DNA of 64,000 nt from Burkholderia sp. Nafp2/4-1b. Its GTDB lineage: Bacteria; Pseudomonadota; Gammaproteobacteria; Burkholderiales; Burkholderiaceae. The notes under the pieces were generated by a model. The model saw only the letters and a program-made list of their open reading frames with translations. It did not search any database and was not told the DNA's origin. Each line of letters starts with the position of its first letter. Positions within the stretch are counted from its first letter, which is position 1. The stretch is from contig NZ_ML058599.1 in NCBI RefSeq assembly GCF_003635165.1, positions 248,001 through 312,000 on the forward strand. The letters are read 5' to 3'. The translations under genes and the position numbers were made by a program. Positions 16,600 to 25,498 of the stretch are shown here, piece after piece.

Positions 16600-17849
16600 A
16601 TGCGCGCAGCGCCGCAACCGGAGCACGCCGGCCGAGCACGGCCGGACGCCGGCGTGACTGAACCCGACCGCATGGCCGCGTGGCGGCTCGCGATCTGCCT
16701 GTCGCTCGGCAGCGCGATCGCGCTGGGCCTCGCGCGCTTCTCGTATGCGCTGCTGCTGCCGCCGATGAAGGCCGATCTCGGCTGGACCTTCGCGCAGGCC
16801 GGCGCACTGAACACGGCCAACGCGGCCGGCTACCTGATCGGCGCGCTCACGTTCCCGTTCCTGTCGCGGCGCTGGCGCACCGGCACGCTGTTCGCGGCCG
16901 GCTGCGCGCTGACTGCGTTGCTGATGGCCGCATGCGGGCTCACGTCCGGCATGAACGCGCTGCTCGTCGAGCGGCTCGCGACGGGCGTCGGCAGCGCGCT
17001 GATTTTCGTCAGCGGCGGCTTGCTGGCCGCGCGGCTCGCGTCCGCGTCGCCGCGCGATGCGGGGTTGCTGCTTGGCCTCTATTACGGCGGGACGGGGTGG
17101 GGCATCGTCGCGTCGTCGGTGCTCGTGCCCGCGACGCTCGTGCATCGCGCGCACGGCTGGCAGCCCGCATGGTTCGCGCTCGCGTTCGCGTGCGTGTTGT
17201 TTTCGGCGGTGGCCGTCGCGGCGGCGCGGCGGATCGAGCACGCGCACGCGGCGCCCGCCGCACGGCGCGACGGTGCGGCGCCGGCCGAGACTGCGAGCCC
17301 CGCGCGCTTCGCACTCGCGCTCGCCGGCTATGGCCTCTTCGGCGTCGGCTATATCGGCTACATGACGTTCATCGTCGCGCTGCTGCGCGGCGCGGGATGA
17401 GCGGCACGGTCGTGTCCGCGTTCTACGTGATGCTCGGCGTCGCGACCGTCGTGTCGGCGCGGCTGTGGTCGGGGCTGCTCGACCGGATGCGCGGCGGCCA
17501 CGCGCTTGCCGTGCTGAACGCGCTGCTCGGCGTCGCGACGCTGATGCCGGCGCTGTTCGTGCATCCGGCCGCCGCGTTCGCGTCGGGCGTGCTGTTCGGC
17601 GCGACGTTCCTGTCGGCGGTCGCGGCGACGACCGCGTTCGTGCGCCACAACCTGCCGCCGGAAGGCTGGGCGAAGGGCATCAGCGCGTTCACGACGATCT
17701 TCGCGTTCGGGCAGATCGCCGGGCCGGTCGCGATCGGCTGGGTGTCCGACAGCGCGGGGCTTGCGCGCGGGCTCGTGTATTCGGCGCTGACGCTGTTCGC
17801 CGGCGCGGCGCTCGCGGCCGGACAGCGCGCGTTGCGGGCGGCGGCGTAG
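16600..17849 (+). pseudogene. MFS transporter, YbfB/YjiJ-like, interrupted by a frameshift
   Basis: Starting at the ATG at 16600 (GGAGA 8 bases before), the first part runs to a stop at 17400 and encodes about seven helices, with SLGSAIALGLARFSYALLLP and GGTGWGIVAS typical of YbfB/YjiJ-like permeases. The rest of the protein (VVSAFYVMLGVATVVSARLW to the end at 17849) continues in another frame from position 17397. Restoring one base in the GCGGGATGA run at 17393-17400 would join them into one protein of about 416 residues, the normal length. It is either a true pseudogene or a sequencing error in a G run; an ATGA overlap could also let the second half be made separately. Confidence 0.75.
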
Positions 17850-17902
17850 CGCAGGTGCGGGTATGGGTTCGCGTCAGGCGAACGCGGCGACGTACGTGAC
17901 CG

Positions 17903-18448
17903 TTACCGCACGCAGCCCGTACGCGCCACACGATGGAACGCGCGGCTGAAGTAGATCAGGCTGTCGCCGTCGTTGCGCACGCGGATCGACGTCGCCTCGA
18001 TGAACATCACCGAATGCGAGCCGACTTCCTTCATCTCGGCGATCGTGCCCTGCAGGCTCGCGAGCGCATCGCGCAGCACGGGCACCTCCTGCTCGCCGCG
18101 CTCCCACACCGGCAGTTCGAAGCGGCGCTCCATCGGCAGCTCGGTGAGCCCTGCGAAATGCCGCGCGAGCAGTTCGTGCTCGGCCGGCAGCACGTTGATG
18201 CACACGTGACGATTGCCCTCGAAGATCGCATGCATCGCGCTCGACCGGTTCAGGCACACGAGCAGCGTCGGCGGCGCGTCGGTGACGGAACACACGGCGC
18301 TCGCGGTGATCCCGCAGCGCCCGTGCGGCCCCGCGGTGGTGATCACGTTGACGGCCGCACCGAGGTGGGCCATCGCTTGCCGGAAGGCCTTTTGCGCGTC
18401 GGTCGGTTCGGCGCGCGCCGGTTGCGGGGTATCGGTCGTTGCGGACAT
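17903..18448 (-). CDS. iacG: Flavin reductase, HpaC/RutF-like (probable IacG)
   Basis: Small FMN/FAD reductase of 181 residues from the ATG at 18448. Family marks are FRQAMAHLGAAVNVITTAGPHGRCGITASAVCSVTDAPPT at the start (flavin-binding strand with the GxTASAV pattern), then NRHVCINVL and IEATSIRVRND near the end. Such enzymes pass reduced flavin to a monooxygenase. It sits at the edge of the indole-acetate-type cluster, so the natural partner is the IacA-like oxygenase at 22487-23680 (known pairing in iac clusters). It converges with the broken MFS gene. Confidence 0.75.
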   Translation of the reverse strand: MSATTDTPQPARAEPTDAQKAFRQAMAHLGAAVNVITTAGPHGRCGITASAVCSVTDAPPTLLVCLNRSSAMHAIFEGNRHVCINVLPAEHELLARHFAGLTELPMERRFELPVWERGEQEVPVLRDALASLQGTIAEMKEVGSHSVMFIEATSIRVRNDGDSLIYFSRAFHRVARTGCVR

Positions 18449-18780
18449 GGGCGCTCCAGGGTGAATGAGGGCGGCGATCGTGCATGCGATGGATGCGGCA
18501 GCGAATCGTCGACGATGACCCAAGCGTACGTCGCGAAAATGCGACCGACCATTCGCACGAATGATGTCGAAGCTGGCGTTCGCGCCAACGTGTCTAAAGG
18601 TTCTACCTAGATGCGCCGGCGCCGCGGGCGAAAAAAAGCAAGATTGCGCGTTCGTGCGGTACGTAAGGGGTATTCAGCGGATTTTCGGCTCGTTATGATG
18701 TGCCGCACACCCCCCACGAACGACGCCGGCTTCACCTGCGGCGCGTGCGATACCGATACCGATATCTTGCGAGACACCCG
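18449..18780. promoter_or_regulatory. Divergent promoter region iacG-like / FixJ-type regulator
   Basis: 332 bases between divergent genes and without a supported ORF. It holds CTAAAG-N9-AGATGCG at 18594-18615, matched by CTAAAG-N8-AGATGCG at 23801-23821 before the sensor-kinase gene, and a short palindrome AGGT-TCT-ACCT at 18598-18608 inside the first copy. A shared motif in the two divergent control regions fits a binding site for the FixJ-type regulator (inference). Confidence 0.45.
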
Positions 18781-19413
18781 ATGACGTCACCCGCACCGAT
18801 CGTATACATCGTCGACGACGACAGCGGCATGCGGACGTCGCTCGCCTGGTTGCTCGAATCGGTCGGCATCGCGTCCGAAGGGTTCGCGAATGCCGCCGAT
18901 TTTCTCGCGCGCTTCGACGTCAACCTGCCCGCGTGCCTCGTGCTCGACGTGCGGATGCCCGAGAAAAGCGGGTTCGACGTGCAGGCCGAGCTGAACGCGC
19001 GCGGCGCGACGCTGCCGGTGATCTTCGTCAGCGGGCACGGCGACATTCCGATGTCGGTGCGCGCATTGCAGAACGGCGCGATCGATTTCGTCGAGAAGCC
19101 GTACAACTCGCAGCAGATGCTCGAGCGCGTGCAACGCGCGCTGCGGCTCGCGCAGCAGCGGCACGCGGTCGATCAGCGTCATCGCGAACTGCGCCAGCGG
19201 CTCGATGCGCTGACCGCGCGCGAGAAGGAAGTGCTGCGCGGCGTCGTCGACGGCAAGGGCAGCAAGCAGATCGCGTCTGATCTGTCGATCAGCGTGAAGA
19301 CGGTGGACGTGCATCGCGCGAGCATCAAGGAGAAGCTCGGCGCGACGTCGATCGCCGCGCTGGTGCGCGACGTGATGGTCGTGTGGGGCGACGATGGGGA
19401 ATCGTCGCGCTAG
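18781..19413 (+). CDS. FixJ/TodT-type response regulator of the indole-acetate-type cluster
   Basis: Response regulator of 210 residues. The receiver has VDDD at 11-14, the phospho-acceptor Asp56 in LVLDVRMPEKSG, and GHGDIPMSVRALQNGAIDFVEKPY, the hallmark of the FixJ/TodT group. The C-terminal LuxR-type helix-turn-helix contains LTAREKEVLRGVVDGKGSKQIA and SVKTVDVHRASIKEKL. No kinase is adjacent, but a FixL-type PAS kinase lies inside the same cluster at 23892. Related auxin-degradation clusters of Paraburkholderia have a two-component system, which supports that pairing. Confidence 0.8.
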   Translation: MTSPAPIVYIVDDDSGMRTSLAWLLESVGIASEGFANAADFLARFDVNLPACLVLDVRMPEKSGFDVQAELNARGATLPVIFVSGHGDIPMSVRALQNGAIDFVEKPYNSQQMLERVQRALRLAQQRHAVDQRHRELRQRLDALTAREKEVLRGVVDGKGSKQIASDLSISVKTVDVHRASIKEKLGATSIAALVRDVMVVWGDDGESSR

Positions 19414-19507
19414 TGGTCGGCGTGGACGCGGACGGTTTTGCGCGCACAAGCCAAGCGAAGCGACGCAGCCGACGCACACGCACCGCGCGCTAGAGGCGTG
19501 CCGCCGT

Positions 19508-20251
19508 TCAACGCATGTACAACCCGCCGTTGATATCCCAACACGCACCGTTCGCGAAATGCGCCTCGCCCGACGCGAGCAGCACGGCCGCATCGGCGAC
19601 GAAGCTCGCCGACCCGAGCTTGCCGCCCGGCAGGCTCGCGAGCACCTGCCGCAGCTTTTCCGGTGCGACGCTTTCGTAGACGATCGGCAAATCGAGCGGC
19701 CCCGGCGAGATCGCGTTGACCGTCACACCCTGCGCGGCAAGGTCGCGCGCGAACACCTTGGTCAGCGTCAGCGTGCCGCCTTTCGCGGCCGCGTAGTGCG
19801 CACCTGTCGCCGAGCCGCCGTTCTGCCCGGCTAGCGACGCGATGTTGACGATGCGGCCCGCGCCGCGCGTCGCGAAGAACTGGCCGAATACCTGGCAGCC
19901 GAACAGCACGCTGCGCAGGTTCACGTCGATCACCTGGTCGAACTGCTCGGCGGTGATCTCCATCGCCGGCACGACCTTCGATGCGCCCGCATTGTTGACG
20001 AGCACGTCGATCGCGCCCCAGCGCGCGACGAGCGCGTCGCGCGCCGCTTCGAAATCGCGTTTCGACGTGACGTCGAGCGGCAGCGCGATCGCGCGTTCGC
20101 CGCTCGGATCGAGGTCGCGCGCATGGGCATGAATGGCATCGACGGCGATGTCGGCCAGCGCGACGCGATAGCCGGCCGCATGAAAGCGTTCGGCGATGAC
20201 GGCGCCAAGGCCGCGCGCGGCGCCGGTGACGAGGACGACTCGGTCTGACAT
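19508..20251 (-). CDS. iacE: Short-chain dehydrogenase/reductase (probable IacE)
   Basis: NAD(P)-dependent SDR of 247 residues from the ATG at 20251. The cofactor motif TGAARGLG is at about 9-16, NNAG follows in the middle, and the catalytic set is Ser in NIASLAG and YAAAK. The C-terminus AHFANGACWDINGGLYMR is family-like. In the known auxin pathway IacE acts with IacA on hydroxylated indole acetate to give dioxindole acetate. It is the last gene of the minus-strand run iacA-B-I-H-E here, 56 bases after the amidase. Confidence 0.8.
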   Translation of the reverse strand: MSDRVVLVTGAARGLGAVIAERFHAAGYRVALADIAVDAIHAHARDLDPSGERAIALPLDVTSKRDFEAARDALVARWGAIDVLVNNAGASKVVPAMEITAEQFDQVIDVNLRSVLFGCQVFGQFFATRGAGRIVNIASLAGQNGGSATGAHYAAAKGGTLTLTKVFARDLAAQGVTVNAISPGPLDLPIVYESVAPEKLRQVLASLPGGKLGSASFVADAAVLLASGEAHFANGACWDINGGLYMR

Positions 20252-20307
20252 GGTGCGTGCTTCCCTGGTTCGCGGGCGCGCTGCTGAAGCGGCGCCCGTA
20301 TCGTGGT

Positions 20308-21432
20308 TCATGCGGCGAGCGCCGCCTCGACGTGCGCGGCGATCGCGCACACTTGTTCGTCCGCGCCCTTGCGTCCGACGATCTGCAGTCCGGCCTTCAG
20401 CGGCGTGCCCGCGAGCGGCAGCGGCAGGCTGAGGGCGGGATGGCCGCTCAGGTTGAACGGCCGGATCAGCGACGACATCGCGATGACCGACACGCCGTCG
20501 CGTGCCTGCGCAAGCGTGATCGGCAACGCGGGCAGCGTCGGCAGTACCAGCACGTCCGCCTGTTCGAGCGCGGCGTCGACCTGTGCGGTGAAGCGCGCGC
20601 GCACGGTTTCGGCTTGCGCGAGCGCGTCCGGTGTCGTCTTCGCGGCCATGCGCAGCCGCGCATCGAGATCCGCGCCGAGCTTGCCGGTTTCGACGAGGTG
20701 GCCGAATGCGCGCGACGTTTCCGCGTTGATGACGGCGAGCCCCGCCGCGAACGCGTCAGGCATCGCATCGAGCACGACATCGTGCGCGCGCAGGCCCGAC
20801 GCAAGGATCGCCGCGTCGAGCGCGGAGGCGATCGCCGGATCGGCGTCGACGATCACGCGCGCGATCGTGCAGCCGGCGGCCGCCGCTGTCGCGCGCGTTC
20901 GATCGAAGCCCGGCGCGATGGCCGCCATCACGGCCGCGAGCGTGCGGACATCGCGTGCGAACGGCCCGACGCAATCGAGCGTGGTGTCCGTCGGCGCCAC
21001 GCCGCGCCGCGACACGCGGCCGAACGTCGGCTTGAGGCCGACCACGCCGCAGCACGCGGCCGGCCCGCGAATCGAGCCGCCGGTATCGGTGCCGAGCGCC
21101 GCATCGACAGTGCCGAGGCCAACGAGCGACGCGGACCCGCTCGACGAGCCGCCCGGAATGCGCGTCGGATCCTGCGGATTGACCGGCGTGCCGGTGGTGT
21201 CGTTGATGCCGGTCATGCCGAACGCGAGTTCGTGCATGTTCGCCTTGCCGGCGATTTGCCAGCCGGCGTCGAGCAGCAGGCGGACCACGTCCGCGTGCTG
21301 CCCGGCGGGCGGTGCGTCGGCGAGCGCGCGGCTGGCCGCGCGGGTCGGATGGCCGGCGATGTCGATCGTATCCTTGATCGCGATCGTCGGGCCCGGGCCG
21401 CCCAGCGTGAAGGTGTCGATGAAGCCTGTCAT
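20308..21432 (-). CDS. iacH: Amidase-signature hydrolase (probable IacH)
   Basis: Hydrolase of 374 residues, somewhat short for the amidase-signature family (about 450). The catalytic Lys-Ser-Ser set is visible: Lys in TIAIKDTIDIAG, the Gly-Ser stretch PGGSSSGSASLVG and the nucleophile region GTDTGGSIRGPAACCG. Start at the ATG at 21432; no strong ribosome-binding site precedes it. An amidase gene is a constant part of iac clusters, but its substrate in the pathway is not settled. It lies 32 bases after the SnoaL-like gene. Confidence 0.8.
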   Translation of the reverse strand: MTGFIDTFTLGGPGPTIAIKDTIDIAGHPTRAASRALADAPPAGQHADVVRLLLDAGWQIAGKANMHELAFGMTGINDTTGTPVNPQDPTRIPGGSSSGSASLVGLGTVDAALGTDTGGSIRGPAACCGVVGLKPTFGRVSRRGVAPTDTTLDCVGPFARDVRTLAAVMAAIAPGFDRTRATAAAAGCTIARVIVDADPAIASALDAAILASGLRAHDVVLDAMPDAFAAGLAVINAETSRAFGHLVETGKLGADLDARLRMAAKTTPDALAQAETVRARFTAQVDAALEQADVLVLPTLPALPITLAQARDGVSVIAMSSLIRPFNLSGHPALSLPLPLAGTPLKAGLQIVGRKGADEQVCAIAAHVEAALAA

Positions 21433-21464
21433 GGTGCGATGGCGTGCGAGCACGGTAAAAGGGT

Positions 21465-21998
21465 TCAGGACCGAGGTGCGGCGGCGAGCGGCCACGGGCC
21501 GCTCAGCACACGCTCGGTCCGGAAATGACGGATCAGCCAGGTCGGGCCGTCGTCGGCCGGGGCGAAATCGATCGTCAGCCGCGCGGCGATCAGCTCGGCC
21601 GTGCCATCCGCGTAGCGCGATGCCTGCAGCATGATCCAGCGACCGCGCGCGGTCGCACGATCGATGTCGACGTCGATCGCCTCCGACGTCAGGAAGTGCA
21701 GGTTCGCCGCGAAATGCGGAGCGGGCGGCAGATAGCGGCGCAGCATCGCGACGATCGCGTCCGTGCCTTCGAGACGGCCGAACTTGTGCGCGTACTGCGG
21801 ACCGATGCCTTCCCATACCGCATCGGGCGTGAACAGCGCTGCGAGCGTCGCGCCGTCGCCGGCATCCTCGGGCACGTCGCACAGCGCCATGTAGCGCGTG
21901 ATCGTCGCGCGCACCGCGCGTTCGGCGTCGAGCGCGGCCACGCGCCGCGCGAGTGCCTCGAGTGCTTCGATCGCGCGCGTCGAATCGGGTCCGGTCAT
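21465..21998 (-). CDS. iacI: SnoaL/NTF2-like protein (probable IacI)
   Basis: Protein of 177 residues with an NTF2-like alpha+beta fold: an early helix AERAVRATITRYMALCD, then TLAALFTPDAVWEGIG, a strand with APHFAANLHFLTSEAIDV, and RGRWIMLQASRYADG with the end ADDGPTWLIRHFRTERVLSG. The pattern is that of SnoaL-like isomerases and of small subunits of ring-hydroxylating enzymes. In iac clusters a gene of this type, iacI, follows iacB. The start at 21998 lies 8 bases beyond the stop of the IacB-like gene. Confidence 0.75.
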   Translation of the reverse strand: MTGPDSTRAIEALEALARRVAALDAERAVRATITRYMALCDVPEDAGDGATLAALFTPDAVWEGIGPQYAHKFGRLEGTDAIVAMLRRYLPPAPHFAANLHFLTSEAIDVDIDRATARGRWIMLQASRYADGTAELIAARLTIDFAPADDGPTWLIRHFRTERVLSGPWPLAAAPRS

Positions 21999-22006
21999 CG
22001 CAAGCC

Positions 22007-22384
22007 TCACGCGGCGGGCTTCGCGGCCGGCGGCACGGTCAGCGCACGGCCGACGCGCGCCTCGATCTTGCCGTAGCGCCACAGGTTGTATTCGCCGACG
22101 GGTGTCGTGCGGTACAGGTTGCACACGGCGACCGTCGTGTCGAAGTCGGCGACGTCGGCCATGATGTAGAACGTCCACGGCGCGCCGTCGGCCTGGCCGA
22201 CGACGAGGCGGTCGTCATCCATCACGCCGAGCACGCGCACGCCGGGCATGGCCTCGACGGCGGCGAGCATCGCACCGTACGCCTGCCACACTTCACCAAT
22301 CTTCTCGCGCGGCAGGTCGAAGAAGTTTTGCGACACGCCGCAGCAGAACAGCACGCGCAGCGGCAGCGGATTCGAGTCGGACAT
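22007..22384 (-). CDS. iacB: IacB-like protein of the indole-acetate cluster
   Basis: Protein of 125 residues without a known fold assignment by eye; the ATG is at 22384 and AGAGGAATTCG-like sequence is not a strong ribosome-binding site. It starts MSDSNPLPLRVLFCCGVS, has an acidic-aromatic middle (PREKIGEVWQAYGAMLAAVEAM) and the stretch GAPWTFYIMADVADFDTTVAV, and resembles the IacB family found only in auxin-degrading clusters. Its role is unknown. It lies between the IacA-like and SnoaL-like genes, the usual iacA-iacB-iacI neighbourhood. Confidence 0.65.
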   Translation of the reverse strand: MSDSNPLPLRVLFCCGVSQNFFDLPREKIGEVWQAYGAMLAAVEAMPGVRVLGVMDDDRLVVGQADGAPWTFYIMADVADFDTTVAVCNLYRTTPVGEYNLWRYGKIEARVGRALTVPPAAKPAA

Positions 22385-22486
22385 ATTAGGTTCTCCAGAG
22401 GAATTCGTCAGGCGCACGAACCGGCCGGTGACGGCGCGTCGGGTTCGGCTTCATGCGCGTTCATCAAAAGCTTCGGTCGATGCCGG

Positions 22487-23680
22487 TTACAGATAGCCGG
22501 GAAACGGCGCGACACCGGTGAACACCGCGCCCGCGCCGTCGAAGTTGCCTTCGCCGAGAAACGCGTGCTGCGTGACGACCATCGCGTCGCGCAGCAGCCG
22601 TTGCAGCGGATGCGTGCGATAGATCGCCGCCGTGCCGCCGAGCCGGTACGCGCGTTCGACGACGCTCGCGCCTTCGCGGGCGATATGCGTCGCGGCGAGT
22701 CTCAGCAGGCTGATCTGTTCGGCGGTCACGGGATTCCCGGCGAGGATCGATTGCCAGACCGAATCGGTCGCGTCGTAGAAGAACGCGCGCGCCGAGCGCA
22801 GCTGCGCCTCGGCCTTCGCGAGCTCGATGCGGTAGTACGCACGGTCGGCGAGGCGCGGTGCTCCGGTCGTCGTCTGGCGGCCGCCCGACATCCGGTTCAC
22901 GACGTCGAGCGCCGCACGCGCCAGCCCGAGGTTGACCACGGCCAGCACCTGCGCTGCGTATGCGACGGTCGGGTAGCGGTACAGCGGCTCGTCGACGGTC
23001 GCCTCGCCGCCGCGCACGAAGGTCCACGCTTCGGCCACGAAGCGGTCGGCGACGCGCAGGTCGTGGCTGCCGGTGCCCTGCATCCCGACCACGCTCCAGT
23101 TCTCGACGATCTCGACGTCGGCGGCGCGGAACACGGCCGTGCGCGGCTTGTTCGGTGCGGCGTCCTGCGCGCCGGGCACCGCGATGCCGACGCCGAGCCA
23201 GTCCGCGCCCTTGCAGCCGCTCGCGAATTTCCACGTTCCGTTCACACGCCAGCCGCCCGGTGCCGCGTGCGCCGGCTGCACCGGAAACAGCCCGCCGGCG
23301 AACACCTGGTCGGGGCCGCTTGCGTACAGCTCAGCCTGCGTTTCGAGCGGCAGCGCGGCGAGATACACGTTGGCCGAGCCGAAGCTCGCGACCCACGCGG
23401 CCGACCCGTCCGCGGTCGCGATCCGCTCGATCATGTCGAGGAACGCGGTCGGCGCGAGCGCATCGCCGCCGAAGCGGCGGGGCGTGCCAGCGCGATAGAT
23501 GCCGGCCTCCTTGAACAGCGCGATCACGTCGCGCGGCACGTGCGACAGGCGGTCGAATTCATCGCGGCGCGCGGCGACGGTCTCGATCACCGCATCGAGC
23601 GGCGATATCCGCGCGGCCGCTTCGCGGACCGCATGCAGCGACGGGGACGCGGCGTCGATGGCGAGGGCGGCGTTGGGCAT
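22487..23680 (-). CDS. iacA: Acyl-CoA-dehydrogenase-fold flavin monooxygenase (probable IacA)
   Basis: Oxygenase of 397 residues; the start ATG at 23680 has AGGAGA 6 bases before it. It has the acyl-CoA-dehydrogenase / group-D monooxygenase fold: EFDRLSHVPRDVIALFKEAGIY, FGGDALAPTAFLDMIERIATADGSAAWV, then the flavin-site region ASGCKGADWLGVG and VGMQGTGSHDLRV, and the C-terminal FLGEGNFDGAGAVFTG. Relatives such as IacA hydroxylate the indole ring of auxin using reduced flavin from a partner reductase. Together with the Rieske genes this is the strongest reason for calling the cluster iac. Confidence 0.8.
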   Translation of the reverse strand: MPNAALAIDAASPSLHAVREAAARISPLDAVIETVAARRDEFDRLSHVPRDVIALFKEAGIYRAGTPRRFGGDALAPTAFLDMIERIATADGSAAWVASFGSANVYLAALPLETQAELYASGPDQVFAGGLFPVQPAHAAPGGWRVNGTWKFASGCKGADWLGVGIAVPGAQDAAPNKPRTAVFRAADVEIVENWSVVGMQGTGSHDLRVADRFVAEAWTFVRGGEATVDEPLYRYPTVAYAAQVLAVVNLGLARAALDVVNRMSGGRQTTTGAPRLADRAYYRIELAKAEAQLRSARAFFYDATDSVWQSILAGNPVTAEQISLLRLAATHIAREGASVVERAYRLGGTAAIYRTHPLQRLLRDAMVVTQHAFLGEGNFDGAGAVFTGVAPFPGYL

Positions 23681-23800
23681 GACTGTCTCCTGGGGATAGG
23701 GTTCGATTGCGGGGCAAGACGATGCAGCCAGTCTAGAAACGCCGAAAACACGCAGCAATTGGTGCGTAGGGCCGCGCGACTGGTGTCGCTCCGGGCCGGA

Positions 23801-23821
23801 CTAAAGAAATCTTCAGATGCG
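23801..23821 (+). promoter_or_regulatory. Conserved CTAAAG/AGATGCG motif before the sensor gene
   Basis: CTAAAG-N8-AGATGCG, nearly identical to the element at 18594-18615. It lies in the divergent promoter region of the IacA-like and sensor-kinase genes (23681-23891). A FixJ-type regulator site is the simplest reading, but two copies are few and the match is not proven. Confidence 0.4.
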
Positions 23822-23891
23822 GGCCGCGCACGCCGGTGCTATGTTGGACATCCGGCCGCGCGGCGCCGCGCGCCTTCATTCGAATCCGATC

Positions 23892-25370
23892 ATGAGTTTT
23901 CCCGACGAAGACGATTTCCACCGGCTGCTCGATGCATTGACGACCTGCGTGCTGCTGCACGATGCGCGGACCCGCGCAATCGTGTGGGCGAACCGCGCCG
24001 CGTGCATCGCGCTCGGCTTTTCCGTCGAGGAGCTGCTGCCGCTGAAGGCGCCGGACATGACGCGTCCCGAGCCGAAATACCAGCGCGAGATCGCGGTGAG
24101 CGCATGGGATCGCGCACTCGTCGACGGGCCGCAGGTGTACGAGTGGTGCTATCGATCGCGCACGGGCGTCGACATGTTGTCGGAGGCCACCGCGACCTAT
24201 GTGCCGCTGCGCGGGCGCGATGTCGTGATGGTGCAGTTCCGCGACATCAGCGCGGAAGAGGCGGTCCGCCAGCAGCTGCGCCGCTACGAGGCGCGGCTGC
24301 GCGAATTCATGCAGGATCTCGACGAAGGCATCGCGGTCGTCACGCCGGATGGCGGCGTGCAGTTCATCAGCGAGTCGGGCCGCCGCGTGCTCGAGCTCGC
24401 GCCCGACGAACCGCTCGGCGAGGTGCTCGACTACTGCTGCGAGGCCGATCGCAACCGGCTCGTCGCGCAGCTGCGCGACGCGCCGTCGGCGTATCCGTCC
24501 GCGCCGCAGCGCTACCGGATCGTGCGGCGCGACGGCTCGCCATGCTGGCTGCGCATCCTGTGCCGACAGGTCGAGATCGAAGGCGATCTCGACGGGCTGC
24601 TCGTGCAGTTCCGCGACGTCAGTGACGAAGTCGCGATCGAGGACGCGCGCCGCGCCGAGGCGCGCATGCTCGAATACGCGGGCCGCTACAACGCGATGGG
24701 CGAGATGGCGAGCGTGATCGCGCACGAGTTGAGCCAGCCGCTTGCGGCCGTGCGCAACTTCATCGAGGGCGCGGTGCAGCGGTTGAACACGCGCGGCGCC
24801 GTCGACGACGCGATCTGGGGGCTGCGCAGCGCTGATCGCCAGGCCGAGCATGCGGCGCTGATCATCAAGAGCGTGCGCGAGTTCATCGTGAAGCGCGAAC
24901 CGGTCGTCGCGCTCGCCGACCTGCGCGAGATTCTCGCGGACGTCGCGTATTTCATCGAGCTGCGCGCGAAGGAGGCGGGCGTGACGGTCGAGATCGTGCA
25001 GGGCGAGGCGCCGCTGCCGATTCGCTGCGAGCGCGTGCTGATCGGGCAGGTGATCCTGAACCTTGCGTTCAACGCGATCGAGGCATTCGCTGGTTGCGAG
25101 CGTGCGCCGTGCCTGCTCACGCTCGGCACCGCGAACGTCGGCGGACACGCGGAGCTGCGCGCGATCGACAACGGGCCCGGTATCGCCGAAGGCGCGCACG
25201 ATCGGCTGTTCGACGGCTTCTCGTCTTCGAAGGTCGGCGGCAACGGGATCGGGTTGTCGCTGTGCAAGAGCATCGTCACGCGTCATGGCGGGCGCATCGG
25301 CGCGAGCCCGGTCGAAGGCGGCGGGCTCGACTGCCGCGTGACGCTGCCGCTTGCCGACGCGCAAGCGTAA
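23892..25370 (+). CDS. PAS-PAS sensor histidine kinase, FixL/TtrS type
   Basis: Kinase of 492 residues without membrane segments. Two PAS domains span about 10-120 and 135-245, each ending in a VQFRDIS/VQFRDVS C-cap. The HisKA domain has His278 in SVIAHELSQPLAAVRNF, the FixL-type signature, and the ATPase domain has DNGPGI and GGNGIGLSLCKSIV. The start ATG at 23892 has no clear ribosome-binding site; ATGs at 23817 and 23841 are in frame. With the FixJ-type regulator at 18781 it probably forms a cytoplasmic sensing pair that reads indole acetate or an intermediate (inference from position). Confidence 0.8.
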   Translation: MSFPDEDDFHRLLDALTTCVLLHDARTRAIVWANRAACIALGFSVEELLPLKAPDMTRPEPKYQREIAVSAWDRALVDGPQVYEWCYRSRTGVDMLSEATATYVPLRGRDVVMVQFRDISAEEAVRQQLRRYEARLREFMQDLDEGIAVVTPDGGVQFISESGRRVLELAPDEPLGEVLDYCCEADRNRLVAQLRDAPSAYPSAPQRYRIVRRDGSPCWLRILCRQVEIEGDLDGLLVQFRDVSDEVAIEDARRAEARMLEYAGRYNAMGEMASVIAHELSQPLAAVRNFIEGAVQRLNTRGAVDDAIWGLRSADRQAEHAALIIKSVREFIVKREPVVALADLREILADVAYFIELRAKEAGVTVEIVQGEAPLPIRCERVLIGQVILNLAFNAIEAFAGCERAPCLLTLGTANVGGHAELRAIDNGPGIAEGAHDRLFDGFSSSKVGGNGIGLSLCKSIVTRHGGRIGASPVEGGGLDCRVTLPLADAQA

Positions 25371-25383
25371 CCGCCGCGCTTCG

Positions 25384-25466
25384 TCACGTACGCCACGGGT
25401 GTCACATGTGTCACCCCGGATGTCGCGTGCGTCTCGGCTGTCACATGCGTAACGAGAGCCAAGCGC
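25384..25466. repeat. Degenerate GTCACATG repeats between convergent genes
   Basis: The 127-base gap after the sensor gene contains several near-copies of GTCAC(A/G)TG-type words, such as GTCACGTACG, TGTCACATGTGTCACC and TGTCACATGCGTAACG, about 12-35 bases apart. No gene is supported. It looks like a decayed minisatellite. Confidence 0.45.
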
Positions 25467-25498
25467 ATCACGGCCGGGCACCGACGCGCGGCACACGA

